This document shows, piece by piece, positions 32,294 through 41,230 of a stretch of DNA of 64,000 nt (its first letter is position 1; every line of letters begins with the position of its first letter). The position numbers and the translations under genes were made by a program. Under the pieces are notes generated by a model. That model did no database searches. It had not been told where the DNA came from and saw only the letters and a program-made list of their open reading frames with translations. The stretch lies in the NCBI RefSeq assembly GCF_002899945.2, contig NZ_PPEG02000001.1, positions 372,001 through 436,000 on the forward strand, given 5' to 3'. The DNA comes from Chryseobacterium viscerum. GTDB lineage: Bacteria > Bacteroidota > Bacteroidia > Flavobacteriales > Weeksellaceae.

Positions 32294-33685
32294 ATGCTTT
32301 CAAGAGTTTTTATTCTCGCATTATTATCTGTCCTTTTTGTCAACAACGTAAAAGCACAGGAAGTTCTCACACTTCAGTCTGCGCTGGAAACGGCCGTTCA
32401 AAATTACGGATCTATCAAAGCCAAGGAATCTTACCGCCAATCATCAAAGGAATCGATGGAGCAGGCAAAACGGCAATACCTGCCTAATCTTAACATCAGT
32501 ATTCAACAGGATTACGGAACAGTCAACGGACAAAACGGTCCTTTATATGGTTTCGGAGGATATGGAGCTGCTTCATCCGGACTTCCGCTCCCTGATCAAA
32601 ACTGGAATGCTTCTTTCGGAGCCTTATATCTAGCCAATGTCAACTGGGAGTTTTTCTCTTTTGGAAAAGCCAAACAAAGAGTGAAAGTTGCAGAATCTAA
32701 AAATCAGAGAGACACCAAAGATGTGTCCGATGAAATTTTCCAGCACAAAGTAAAAGTCACAGCCGCTTATCTGAATGTTTTAGCTGCTCAAAAATTAAAG
32801 CTTTCCTATGCCCGAAATCTCGGAAGAACCGATACCATCAGAAGAATCGTTGAGGTAAAAGAAAAAAACGGCATTGTTCCGGGAGTAGATTTATCCCTTG
32901 CAAAAGCAGATTACGCCAATGCAATGATTACCTACACCAAAGCAAAAGACAACGAGCAGGAACAGGAAAACAAACTCGCCCAATTGCTGGGAATTCCGGC
33001 TCAGGAGTTTGTGCTCGACAGCACTTTATTAAAAAGAATTCCTGAAGAGTTCCCTACAGGAAAGGGTTCTACTCTGGAAAGCCATCCTTTACTGGCATTA
33101 TATAAAAGCAGAATCAATGTAAGTGAACAGGAAAAACAATTCCTGAAAACACAATATTACCCGTCATTTTCAATGGTTGGTATTTTCCAGACAAGAGGTT
33201 CTGGATTTGGAAACGGGTATGCACAAAATCAAAATGACTATTCGACCTCCTATTGGGACGGCATCCACCCTACAAGAAGCAACTATCTTCTTGGGATCGG
33301 TGTTTCATGGAACTTCACACAAACCTTTAGACTATCAAAGGAAATAAGCGCTCAGGAGTATGTAAGCCTGGGTTTACAACATGAATATGACCTTGCAGAG
33401 CAACAATTGAAAGCCCAGCTGAATTTATCTGATAATAAATGGAAAAATGCCATCCTGATTTACGATCAGGTTCCTGTTCAGTTGAAATCTGCCGGAGACG
33501 CTTACATTCAGAGGTCTGTTCTCTACAAAAATGGTTTAACAGATCTCGTTGATTTGTCTCAATCCATTTATGCACTGGTAAGAGCCGAAACAGACAGAGA
33601 TATCGCAATTACCAATGTGTGGAATGCTTTATTGTTAAAAGCTGCCGCCATGGGGGACTTCTCTGTTTTCGAAAACGAACTGTAG
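32294..33685 (+). CDS. TolC-family outer-membrane efflux protein
   Basis: A 463-aa protein with a signal peptide (cleaved after VKAQ) and two repeats of long amphipathic helices (QALETAVQNYG-like opening; QLKAQLNLSDNKWKNAILIY). It forms the trimeric outer-membrane tunnel for the pump encoded next. First gene of a TolC-RND-MFP operon; this order is the reverse of the usual proteobacterial MFP-RND-TolC order. The next gene begins 32 bases downstream. Confidence 0.9.
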   Translation: MLSRVFILALLSVLFVNNVKAQEVLTLQSALETAVQNYGSIKAKESYRQSSKESMEQAKRQYLPNLNISIQQDYGTVNGQNGPLYGFGGYGAASSGLPLPDQNWNASFGALYLANVNWEFFSFGKAKQRVKVAESKNQRDTKDVSDEIFQHKVKVTAAYLNVLAAQKLKLSYARNLGRTDTIRRIVEVKEKNGIVPGVDLSLAKADYANAMITYTKAKDNEQEQENKLAQLLGIPAQEFVLDSTLLKRIPEEFPTGKGSTLESHPLLALYKSRINVSEQEKQFLKTQYYPSFSMVGIFQTRGSGFGNGYAQNQNDYSTSYWDGIHPTRSNYLLGIGVSWNFTQTFRLSKEISAQEYVSLGLQHEYDLAEQQLKAQLNLSDNKWKNAILIYDQVPVQLKSAGDAYIQRSVLYKNGLTDLVDLSQSIYALVRAETDRDIAITNVWNALLLKAAAMGDFSVFENEL

Positions 33686-33717
33686 GATTAATATCAATTA
33701 TAATCAATAGTATTTCA

Positions 33718-36700
33718 ATGAACTTAATAAGATTTGCATTAAGAAAACCCATTACGATTTTAGTGATTGTTGCCGGGCTGTTTTTCTTCGGATTACGGTC
33801 TGTAAGCTCTATTAAAGTCGACATTTTTCCAAAATTGGATTTACCTGTAATCTATGTTTCTCACCCTTTCAGCGGATATACCCCGCAACAGATGGAAGCA
33901 TTTTTTGCCAAACAATACATCAATATTTTTCTCTTCGTAAACGGGATTAAAAGTATTGAAACCAAAAATATTCAGGGACTAACTTTAATGAAAATTAATT
34001 TCTATCCCGGAACCGATATGGCACAGGCTGCAGCAGAGCTAAACTCGTTTTCCACAAGAATTCAGGCCGCCTTTCCACCAGGTTCCAACCCTCCTTTTAT
34101 CATCCGTTTTGATGCTTCTACCCTTCCGGTGGGGCAGCTTGTTCTGAGTAGTGACAAAAGATCAAATAATGAATTGCTTGATCTCGCGAATGTGTACGTC
34201 CGATCGACATTTACCTCCATTCCGGGGATTGTTTCATCTCCTCCCTTTGGAGGAAATATCCGTACGGTGGTCATCAATGCCAACCCGGATTTGCTCCGTC
34301 AGCATAATATGACCCCGGACCAGCTTGTGGAAGCTTTACGTCTGAACAACCAGACAGCACCTTCCGGAAACGTAAGAATAGGGGACAAGTATTACATTAC
34401 TCCAACTAATACGATGATTAAAAATGTAAAGGATTTTGAAAATATTCCTTTGTATAAAGGCAGTGTTCAGAATCTTTATTTAAGAGATGTTGCCACAGTT
34501 ACCGATGGAGCAGATATGACTTCCGGGTATGCTTTGGTAAACGGCCGGCGTTCCGTTTATCTGAGTATTGCTAAAAGTGCCGATGCTTCTACCTGGGATG
34601 TGGTTCAGAATTTGAAAAAACAATTGCCACAGATTCAATCCAATCTTCCGGATGATGTGAAAGTCAGTTTCGAATTTGACCAGTCGACATATGTAATCAA
34701 TTCTGTTAAAAGCCTACTGAGTGAAGGAACCATTGGTGCCATACTCACCGGATTGATGGTCATTCTATTCCTCGGGGATATCAGAGGTGCATTGATTGTG
34801 ATCCTCACCATTCCTACCTCCATTATATCGGCAGTTTTATTTTTAAATCTTTTCGGTCAGACCATTAATATCATGACCTTAAGCGGACTTGCCCTCGCCA
34901 TCGGAATTCTCGTCGACGAAAGTACCGTTACCATAGAAAATATTCACCAGCATCTGGATATGGGCAAACCGAAGTCTCTTGCGGTCTGGGATGCCTGTAA
35001 AGAAATTGCTTTCCCGAAATTGCTGATCTTATTCTGTATTTTGGCGGTTTTTGCGCCTGCATTTACGATGGGAGGAATTCCAGGATCACTGTTCTTACCT
35101 CTTGCGCTGGCAATCGGTTTCAGTATGATTGTTTCTTATTTTCTTGCGCAGACCTTCGTTCCCATCATGGCCAACTGGATCATGAAAGTGAAGCATCACA
35201 AAGCAAAAGACGGACATATTCTGACAGATTCCGAGGAATTACAGGCAGCAGGTTTAAGTGACGAAGGTGATACATGGAGCCAGAAAGAAATTCTGCTTCA
35301 AAATGAAGACAGCAACCGTGATGGAAAAGTAAGCTTGTTTGAGAAAATCCGATTCCGCTACCTGAAGTTTTTAGACCGGATCATGCCGTACAGAAAAATA
35401 TTGGTTTCTGCTTATATTATACTGATGATGGGAATGGTTGCCTTATTCCTGAATAGTATCGGACGAGATGTTTTACCGCAGGTAAATGGAAATCAATTTC
35501 AGGTAAGAACGCGTATTCCTGACGGAACAAGGATTGAAAAAAACGAACTTCAAACTTTAAAACTATTGGATGGAATTAAAGAAATTGTAGGAAAAGATAA
35601 TGTTTCGATCACCTCTGCATATGTAGGAACACACCCTACTCTTTTCTCAGTAAGCCCGATTTACCTTTGGATGGCGGGTTCACATGAAACAGTATTACAG
35701 GTTGGCTTACATGAAGATTATCACACCAACATGGATGATTTGAAAGACAAAATCAGAGAGAAAGCGAAAAGCATTAATCCTGATATGAAATTATCTTTCG
35801 AACCGATAGAATTAACAGAAAAAATCCTTAGCCAAGGTTCTCCAACGCCAATTGAAGTACGATTATCGGGAAGAGATAAAAGCATGAACGAAGCGTATGC
35901 TAAAAAAATAGAAACAGAGCTTAAAAAGATTCCGTATTTAAGAGATGTTCAAATAGGGCAATCTATAAAATATCCTGCACTTGACATCAATGTTGATCGT
36001 GTTCGTGCGGCTCAATTGGGTATTGATATGTCTGATGTTTCACGTTCGCTGGTGGCTTCTACATCATCTTCAAGGTTCACGGAGAAAAATATATGGACGG
36101 ATGAAAAAGCCGGCTACAGCTACAATGTACAGGTTCAGATTCCTGAAAATAAAATGAACAGCAAAGAAGAAATTGCAGGAATTCCATTGCTGAAAAATAC
36201 CAACAGACCGAATTTGGGAGATGTAGCAACCATTAAAAACAGCTTTACTTATGGTGAAACCGACAACCTGGGAGCAATGCCTACATTAACGGTTACTGCG
36301 AACCTTAATCATACCGATTTGGGAACAGCTTCAAAAGATGTACAGAAAGTTATTGATAATATCGGAGAGCTTCCGAGAGGACTTAATATCCAAATGATTG
36401 GTTTGAGCCAGACTTTACATGAAACCTTAAGCAGTTTACAAAGCAGCCTGATCATTGCGATCGTCGTGATTTTCTTAATGTTGGCTGCCAACTTCCAGTC
36501 TTTCAAAGTTTCTGCCGTTGTATTGACAACAGCTCCGGCGGTTTTAGTGGGATCTCTGGCTTTATTAATCATCAGTGGATCAACGCTTAACCTTCAATCC
36601 TACATGGGAATTATCATGTCAGTCGGGGTTTCAATCTCCAATGCGGTCTTATTAATTACCAATGCAGAGCAATTAAGAAAACATAATGGAAATGCCTTAC

Positions 36701-36987
36701 TTTCTGCCAGAGAAGCCGCAGCGTTGAGGTTAAGACCTATCGTAATGACCGCTTTAGCGATGGTTGTGGGAATGATTCCTATGGCTTTAGGATTGGGAGA
36801 AGCCGGAGATCAGGTTTCGCCACTTGGAAGAGCTGTTATCGGAGGTTTGGTTGCATCTACTTTTGCAGCCCTTTTCATTCTTCCGCTAGCCTTTGCATGG
36901 GGACAAGGAAAAGCAACCACTCAAAGTGTTTCCCTTGATCCTGAAGACGAAGAAAGCATTCACTTCATGCCCGAAATTGTAAAATAA
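33718..36987 (+). CDS. RND efflux permease (HAE1-like)
   Basis: A 1089-aa inner-membrane proton-driven pump. Start at 33718 (MNLIRFALRKPITILVIVAG) matches the family; an upstream ATG inside tolC does not. Twelve spans and two periplasmic docking loops are visible. Conserved blocks include GIVSSPPFGG, LSGLALAIGILVDESTVTIE (TM4), SPTPIEVRLSGRD and ALAMVVGMIPMALG. The long cytosolic link between TM6 and TM7 contains an EF-hand-like loop, DSNRDGKVSLFE (residues 531-542), which has the canonical Ca2+ ligand pattern. Substrate unknown; the periplasmic Cys sensor might hint at metals, but the TM4 motif is more HAE1-like than the CusA type. Confidence 0.92.
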   Translation: MNLIRFALRKPITILVIVAGLFFFGLRSVSSIKVDIFPKLDLPVIYVSHPFSGYTPQQMEAFFAKQYINIFLFVNGIKSIETKNIQGLTLMKINFYPGTDMAQAAAELNSFSTRIQAAFPPGSNPPFIIRFDASTLPVGQLVLSSDKRSNNELLDLANVYVRSTFTSIPGIVSSPPFGGNIRTVVINANPDLLRQHNMTPDQLVEALRLNNQTAPSGNVRIGDKYYITPTNTMIKNVKDFENIPLYKGSVQNLYLRDVATVTDGADMTSGYALVNGRRSVYLSIAKSADASTWDVVQNLKKQLPQIQSNLPDDVKVSFEFDQSTYVINSVKSLLSEGTIGAILTGLMVILFLGDIRGALIVILTIPTSIISAVLFLNLFGQTINIMTLSGLALAIGILVDESTVTIENIHQHLDMGKPKSLAVWDACKEIAFPKLLILFCILAVFAPAFTMGGIPGSLFLPLALAIGFSMIVSYFLAQTFVPIMANWIMKVKHHKAKDGHILTDSEELQAAGLSDEGDTWSQKEILLQNEDSNRDGKVSLFEKIRFRYLKFLDRIMPYRKILVSAYIILMMGMVALFLNSIGRDVLPQVNGNQFQVRTRIPDGTRIEKNELQTLKLLDGIKEIVGKDNVSITSAYVGTHPTLFSVSPIYLWMAGSHETVLQVGLHEDYHTNMDDLKDKIREKAKSINPDMKLSFEPIELTEKILSQGSPTPIEVRLSGRDKSMNEAYAKKIETELKKIPYLRDVQIGQSIKYPALDINVDRVRAAQLGIDMSDVSRSLVASTSSSRFTEKNIWTDEKAGYSYNVQVQIPENKMNSKEEIAGIPLLKNTNRPNLGDVATIKNSFTYGETDNLGAMPTLTVTANLNHTDLGTASKDVQKVIDNIGELPRGLNIQMIGLSQTLHETLSSLQSSLIIAIVVIFLMLAANFQSFKVSAVVLTTAPAVLVGSLALLIISGSTLNLQSYMGIIMSVGVSISNAVLLITNAEQLRKHNGNALLSAREAAALRLRPIVMTALAMVVGMIPMALGLGEAGDQVSPLGRAVIGGLVASTFAALFILPLAFAWGQGKATTQSVSLDPEDEESIHFMPEIVK

Positions 36988-37007
36988 TAAGCTATTAAAA
37001 ATAAAAT

Positions 37008-38114
37008 ATGAATCGATTATATAAATATCTAATCCCGGCAATACTGGTTTTCAGCTTGCAGAGCTGTGGACATGAGGAAAAAAAGGAAGTAAAAAAATCA
37101 GCAGAGCCTTCATCCTCTGAAATTGAAACGGTGAATCCCAAGCAGGAAGAGTTTTCTTCATCAACAGCCATTCCTGGGGAGCTGCAGCCTTATCAGAAAG
37201 TGGATGTCTATGCTAAAGTAAGCAGTTTTGTTAAAAAATTATACGTGGATGTTGGAAATGAAGTAAAAGCAGGACAATTGCTGGCCACTTTAGAAGCTCC
37301 TGAGATCAATTCTCAGCAAAGTGCTGCTTCATCGGCTTTGAAATCAAAGGAAGCACTGTATATTGCCAGTAAGGCAAAATATGACCGTTTAAAAGAAACC
37401 AGCAAAACTCCGGGAACAATTTCCGCTCTTGATCTGGAACAGGCTTTAGCGGCTCAAAAATCTGACATGGCGCAATTGGAAGCTGCAAAAGCATCCTATC
37501 GTGAAGTGGCTGATGTTAAAAACTATTTGCAGATCAGAGCTCCATTTAGCGGAAACATTGCAACGAGAAATGTAAGTGCAGGAGCGTATGTAGGACCATC
37601 AGGAAAAGGATCGGATCTTCCGATGTTCAGTCTGGTTCAGCAGGACAGATTACGTCTGGTCGTAAATGTCCCGGAATCTTACACAGGACTGCTGAATAAA
37701 AACGGAGCTATAAAGTTTTCAATTCAATCCATTCCGGGTGAAACCTTCACAGCAAGTGTATCAAGATTTGCGGGCGCTTTAGACAACAAATTACGCTCTC
37801 AATGGGTGGAAATGGACGTTTATAATAAAGACAAAAGACTTTTACCGGGAATGGTTGCTAACGTAATCCTTCCTTTGAGTGAAAACAACAAGTCTTTGTC
37901 TGTTCCCACTTCTGCTGTTCTCAACTCTACCTTGGGAGTATTCGTTATTAAAGTAGAAAAAAACATAGCCCATTGGGTACCTGTGACTTCAGGAATTGCA
38001 AATGGCGAGATCACTACAATCATTGGGCAGGTATCATCAAGCGACGTAATTGTTAAGAGTGCATCGGAAGAAATCCGTGATGGGCAGAATATTAGAATTA
38101 AGCTCCCAAAATAG
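37008..38114 (+). CDS. RND periplasmic adaptor (MFP) lipoprotein
   Basis: A 368-aa adaptor with lipobox LQSC (Cys20) followed by a Lys/Glu-rich linker. The first half-lipoyl motif is in YAKVSSFVKKLYVDVGNEVK, then a helical hairpin (residues 100-165). The second lipoyl half is IRAPFSGNIATRNVSAGAYV, then the beta barrel and membrane-proximal domains. It bridges the RND pump and TolC from the inner membrane. Last gene of the operon, ending before a hairpin terminator. Confidence 0.9.
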   Translation: MNRLYKYLIPAILVFSLQSCGHEEKKEVKKSAEPSSSEIETVNPKQEEFSSSTAIPGELQPYQKVDVYAKVSSFVKKLYVDVGNEVKAGQLLATLEAPEINSQQSAASSALKSKEALYIASKAKYDRLKETSKTPGTISALDLEQALAAQKSDMAQLEAAKASYREVADVKNYLQIRAPFSGNIATRNVSAGAYVGPSGKGSDLPMFSLVQQDRLRLVVNVPESYTGLLNKNGAIKFSIQSIPGETFTASVSRFAGALDNKLRSQWVEMDVYNKDKRLLPGMVANVILPLSENNKSLSVPTSAVLNSTLGVFVIKVEKNIAHWVPVTSGIANGEITTIIGQVSSSDVIVKSASEEIRDGQNIRIKLPK

Positions 38115-38232
38115 GCTCATAACCATCTGTTTATTAACAAAAATTATAATCTGTCTTTCTGATATAAAAAATTAAAAAACATACTTATGAAGGATAAAGT
38201 GAAATAAGTTTGTTAAAGAATCTTAATAAAAA

Positions 38233-38277
38233 AAACCGCACACTTACCAAAAATAGGCTGTTGCGGTTTATTTTTCT
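38233..38277 (+). terminator. Terminator of the efflux operon
   Basis: AAACCGCA/TGCGGTTT stem with a 21-base loop followed by a T-rich run. The remaining bases of this 306-base gap (38115-38420) hold only this and the next promoter. Confidence 0.7.
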
Positions 38278-38361
38278 TTAACATATGTAAACAATATGTT
38301 AAAATGTGTTAAAGTAAGATCCTGATAATTATCATAACAGGGGTCTTTTATTTGGAATCTC

Positions 38362-38369
38362 TACTTTTG
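38362..38369 (+). promoter_or_regulatory. -7 box of the NlpC/P60 gene
   Basis: TACTTTTG matches TAnnTTTG, giving a leader of about 45 bases. No clear -33 box at the expected distance. Confidence 0.5.
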
Positions 38370-38420
38370 TATTGCTTTTGAAAATAAATTTTCCTTTTTA
38401 ACACGGATAATCAAATATAT

Positions 38421-39131
38421 ATGAAGAAAAGAGTTTTGTTTTATTTAGTTGCTTTAGTTACTACAGTTTCAATGCAATCGTGTGCTACAAATTATGTGGT
38501 TTCAAAACCAGCAACTTACGCAAAAGAATACAAAACAGATGCCAAACTAGCTTCTATAGATAACAAAAAAATGGAGCAGGATAAGCAGAGACTTATCGAC
38601 TCTTTCCTTGCTGAAAAGGCTGCATCTATAGCAAATGCTAAAAAAGCAATTAAGAATTCTGAGATTGCGAAAGTAATCAAACATAATAAAACCATTGATG
38701 GTATCCTTACAGAAGCTGAAACATACCTTGGAACTCCTTACAGATACGGAGGGACTACAAGAAACGGTATAGATTGTTCAGCTTTCGTTCTTTCTGTATT
38801 CGGAGCAGCAGCAGGTCTTAGCTTACCAAGAGTAGCAGCATCTCAGGCTCAGGAAGGGGAAAGAATAGAAAAAGGAGAATTACAGAAAGGAGACTTAATT
38901 TTCTTTTCTCATGGAAGAAGAATTTCTCACGTAGGTATTGTAGAAAGTGTTACTGAAGAAGGTGAGATCAAGTTTATCCACGCAGCAACTTCAAAAGGAG
39001 TCATGATTTCTTCACTGAATGATTCTTACTGGGGACCTAAGTTCAGATTCGCGAAAAGAGTAATCAATGAAGAGGGAGAATCTTACAACAACTTAGCATC
39101 TGTAACTCCTGCTACACCAGCAAATTTTTAA
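38421..39131 (+). CDS. NlpC/P60 (C40) peptidoglycan endopeptidase lipoprotein
   Basis: A 236-aa cell-wall hydrolase. Lipobox MQSC (Cys21) marks it as a lipoprotein. A charged helical linker leads into the C40 domain with the catalytic set Cys119 (GIDCSAF), His170 (SHVGIV) and His187 (FIHAAT). The family cuts gamma-D-Glu to diaminopimelate bonds in wall peptides, as E. coli MepS/Spr does. A Thr/Pro/Ala tail ends the protein. Standalone, with a strong terminator. Confidence 0.92.
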   Translation: MKKRVLFYLVALVTTVSMQSCATNYVVSKPATYAKEYKTDAKLASIDNKKMEQDKQRLIDSFLAEKAASIANAKKAIKNSEIAKVIKHNKTIDGILTEAETYLGTPYRYGGTTRNGIDCSAFVLSVFGAAAGLSLPRVAASQAQEGERIEKGELQKGDLIFFSHGRRISHVGIVESVTEEGEIKFIHAATSKGVMISSLNDSYWGPKFRFAKRVINEEGESYNNLASVTPATPANF

Positions 39132-39157
39132 TTTTATAAATAATTGATTTAAATAAT

Positions 39158-39187
39158 GAAGCCATCAGATTTCTGATGGTTTTTTTA
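39158..39187 (+). terminator. Terminator of the NlpC/P60 gene
   Basis: AAGCCATCAGA-TT-TCTGATGGTTT followed by T-run. Confidence 0.85.
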
Positions 39188-39218
39188 TATGCTTTATTTA
39201 TATAAGTTTTGGCTAAAG

Positions 39219-39263
39219 CCAATGGAATAGATATCTAAAGAAAAAAGTGGGTTAAAGCCCACT
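39219..39263. repeat. REP-like pair of TAAAGCC palindromes
   Basis: TTGGCTAAAGCCAA (39219-39232) and AGTGGGTTAAAGCCCACT (39246-39263) share a G-TAAAGCC core. They are flanked by AATGGAATAG and its near-complement CTCCTATTGAAT. This looks like a mobile-type intergenic repeat found in this genus; no gene is inside. Confidence 0.55.
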
Positions 39264-39316
39264 CCTATTGAATCAATATTATATTTTTTATAATAGCCAG
39301 TACATGACGATGGACA

Positions 39317-39892
39317 TCAGCTGTTCTTATCAATTTCAATATCCAGCTTATATAACAGTCCATATATTTCGGAAAGGGAAAATCTGGCCTTTTTAAGCCT
39401 ATTTAAAGCCGGATCTATTGAATAGCTGACCGAGGTTCTAAAATCTGCCTTTTCGAGGTTTGTATTATCGAAAACAGCGCCTGACAGATCACAGTTACTG
39501 AAGACTGCATTGGATAAATCACATTCAGCAAAATCGACCTCAATTAATTTAGAGTTTTTGAAAACAGTTTTCTTAACGGATGTTTGATAGAAAACAGAAT
39601 TATTCAAAGCACTTGCATCAAATCTAAAAGATAATCCGAATGGATTACAATCATTAAACTGAAGCCCAAACATCTTGCATTCTTTGAAAATCACATTGTG
39701 AAAAGCAGTTTTGATAAGCTTTGCCATGCTGAGGTTGCATTCAACAAATTCACAATCTGTAAAACTGAATCCCGACAGATTAGCATATTCAAAATTACAG
39801 TTTCTGAATGTACAGTTTTCATACTCACCTTTTTCAAACTGAGAAACATCTGTATTTTCAAAATCCTGATCCAGGATATAAGCTTCTTTCAT
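39317..39892 (-). CDS. Pentapeptide-repeat protein
   Basis: A 191-aa right-handed quadrilateral beta-helix protein. Repeats of the form A(D/N)LxX run through most of it, for example YENCTFRNCNFEYANLSGFS and VDFAECDLSNAVFSNCDLSG. A break at GLSFRFDASALNNSVFYQTS is also seen in Qnr-like proteins, and the length and C-terminal helix resemble the Qnr/McbG group. Those mimic DNA and protect gyrase, but that role is not demonstrated here. I start at 39892 (MKEAYILDQDF); a longer frame upstream lacks repeats and is basic. Confidence 0.75.
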   Translation of the reverse strand: MKEAYILDQDFENTDVSQFEKGEYENCTFRNCNFEYANLSGFSFTDCEFVECNLSMAKLIKTAFHNVIFKECKMFGLQFNDCNPFGLSFRFDASALNNSVFYQTSVKKTVFKNSKLIEVDFAECDLSNAVFSNCDLSGAVFDNTNLEKADFRTSVSYSIDPALNRLKKARFSLSEIYGLLYKLDIEIDKNS

Positions 39893-40000
39893 ATTTTTAT
39901 GATTTATAAAATGACAATACACTCCGTCATGTGACCGATTTTTAAACAACAGTAAAAACTTTCGCCCTTTTGCGATTTTGTATTTTCGCTTCAAAGACAG

Positions 40001-41230
40001 TTATACCAAACTGTTCTTATCTGAATAATTAAGCTTAAAGAAGATAAAGGTCATGATAGAGAATGCCAGCAAAGAACTTCCCCCGTAACTGAAATACGGA
40101 AGAGGAATCCCAACTGTAGGGAAAAGCCCCATAACCATCCCCAAATTGATCGAAAAGTGCATCAGCAGAATAGATGCAAAGCAATACCCGAATACGCGAT
40201 TAAAGGTAGATTTTTGTTTCTCTGCGAGATAGTATATTCTTCCGATATAGACCATATAACACAGGATAAGGGTGGCACTTCCTAAAAAGCCCCATTCTTC
40301 TCCTACCGTACAGAAAATATAATCGGTTTCCTGCTCTGGCACAAATTTCCCTTGGGTAACAGATCCTTCACGGTATCCTTTTCCAAAGATCCCTCCGGAA
40401 CCAATAGCTGTTTTGGAATATAATAAGTTGTATCCTGAAGTATCTCTGAACGCTTTCTCACCTTTATAAAGCACCTCAATTCTTTCTCTCTGGTGCTTAG
40501 GAAGCTTTTCTAAAACATAAGGAGAACCGAAAGCCAGTCCGCATAATAAAATAATAGATCCGGCAATTCCTGAAATTGAAATGACGTCCCATGACATTTT
40601 ATGATAATTCATGGCAATAAGAACACCGGCAATCAGCAGAACAGCTGCTGCAACATAGATGGGAGGAATCGCTAATGACACCAGAAAAACTCCGGCAAAA
40701 ACAAATCCTACACCGAATAAAAGACCACTAAGCCCTTCTCTGTATAAAGCGATGAAAAATGCAATAAATACCAACATGGAACCTACATCCGGAATAGCCA
40801 GAACAACTGCTGCCGGAACACCAATAATTGCTAAAGTAGTCCATAGGGACTTCTTATTTTTAAGATTAAAATCCGGCCCGGAAACATAATTGGCCACCAT
40901 AAGCGCTGTCCCGATTTTTGCGAACTCAACCGGCTGCATGGTAAAACTACCAAACTTATACCAGTTCTTTTGTCCTAGGATCTCCTTACCAAACGGAAAA
41001 AGCCCTACCAGTAGAAGAACACCGCCAATATAAATAATCCCGGACATATTCTCGAAGAATTTACTTCTTCCAACGAAGATAATAAGCCCTACAAATAACG
41101 AGATACAGAAGAAAACCAATTGCTTCTCCCCCAATTTCTGGTCAACACTGTAGATATTTGCAATCGCAAAAATACAAAGCAGGAAATACAGCCCAAGGCC
41201 CAGTTTATCTATTCCTTCTGTCCATTTCAT
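40001..41230 (-). CDS. rodA: Rod-shape peptidoglycan polymerase RodA
   Basis: A 409-aa SEDS-family glycan polymerase of the elongasome. About ten spans are visible. Conserved stretches include GSFTMQPVEFAKIGTALMVA, LLYSKTAIGSGGIFGKGYRE, VPEQETDYIFCTVGEEWGFL and a final LPYFSYGGSSLLAF. It polymerises lipid II with its partner PBP2, whose gene overlaps it by 4 bases. Last gene of the mre operon. Confidence 0.95.
   Translation of the reverse strand: MKWTEGIDKLGLGLYFLLCIFAIANIYSVDQKLGEKQLVFFCISLFVGLIIFVGRSKFFENMSGIIYIGGVLLLVGLFPFGKEILGQKNWYKFGSFTMQPVEFAKIGTALMVANYVSGPDFNLKNKKSLWTTLAIIGVPAAVVLAIPDVGSMLVFIAFFIALYREGLSGLLFGVGFVFAGVFLVSLAIPPIYVAAAVLLIAGVLIAMNYHKMSWDVISISGIAGSIILLCGLAFGSPYVLEKLPKHQRERIEVLYKGEKAFRDTSGYNLLYSKTAIGSGGIFGKGYREGSVTQGKFVPEQETDYIFCTVGEEWGFLGSATLILCYMVYIGRIYYLAEKQKSTFNRVFGYCFASILLMHFSINLGMVMGLFPTVGIPLPYFSYGGSSLLAFSIMTFIFFKLNYSDKNSLV

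Noticed and set aside
33619..33717. Upstream start for the RND permease inside tolC
   Set aside because: The extra 33 residues are not membrane-permease-like; the ATG at 33718 begins the standard N-terminal sequence.
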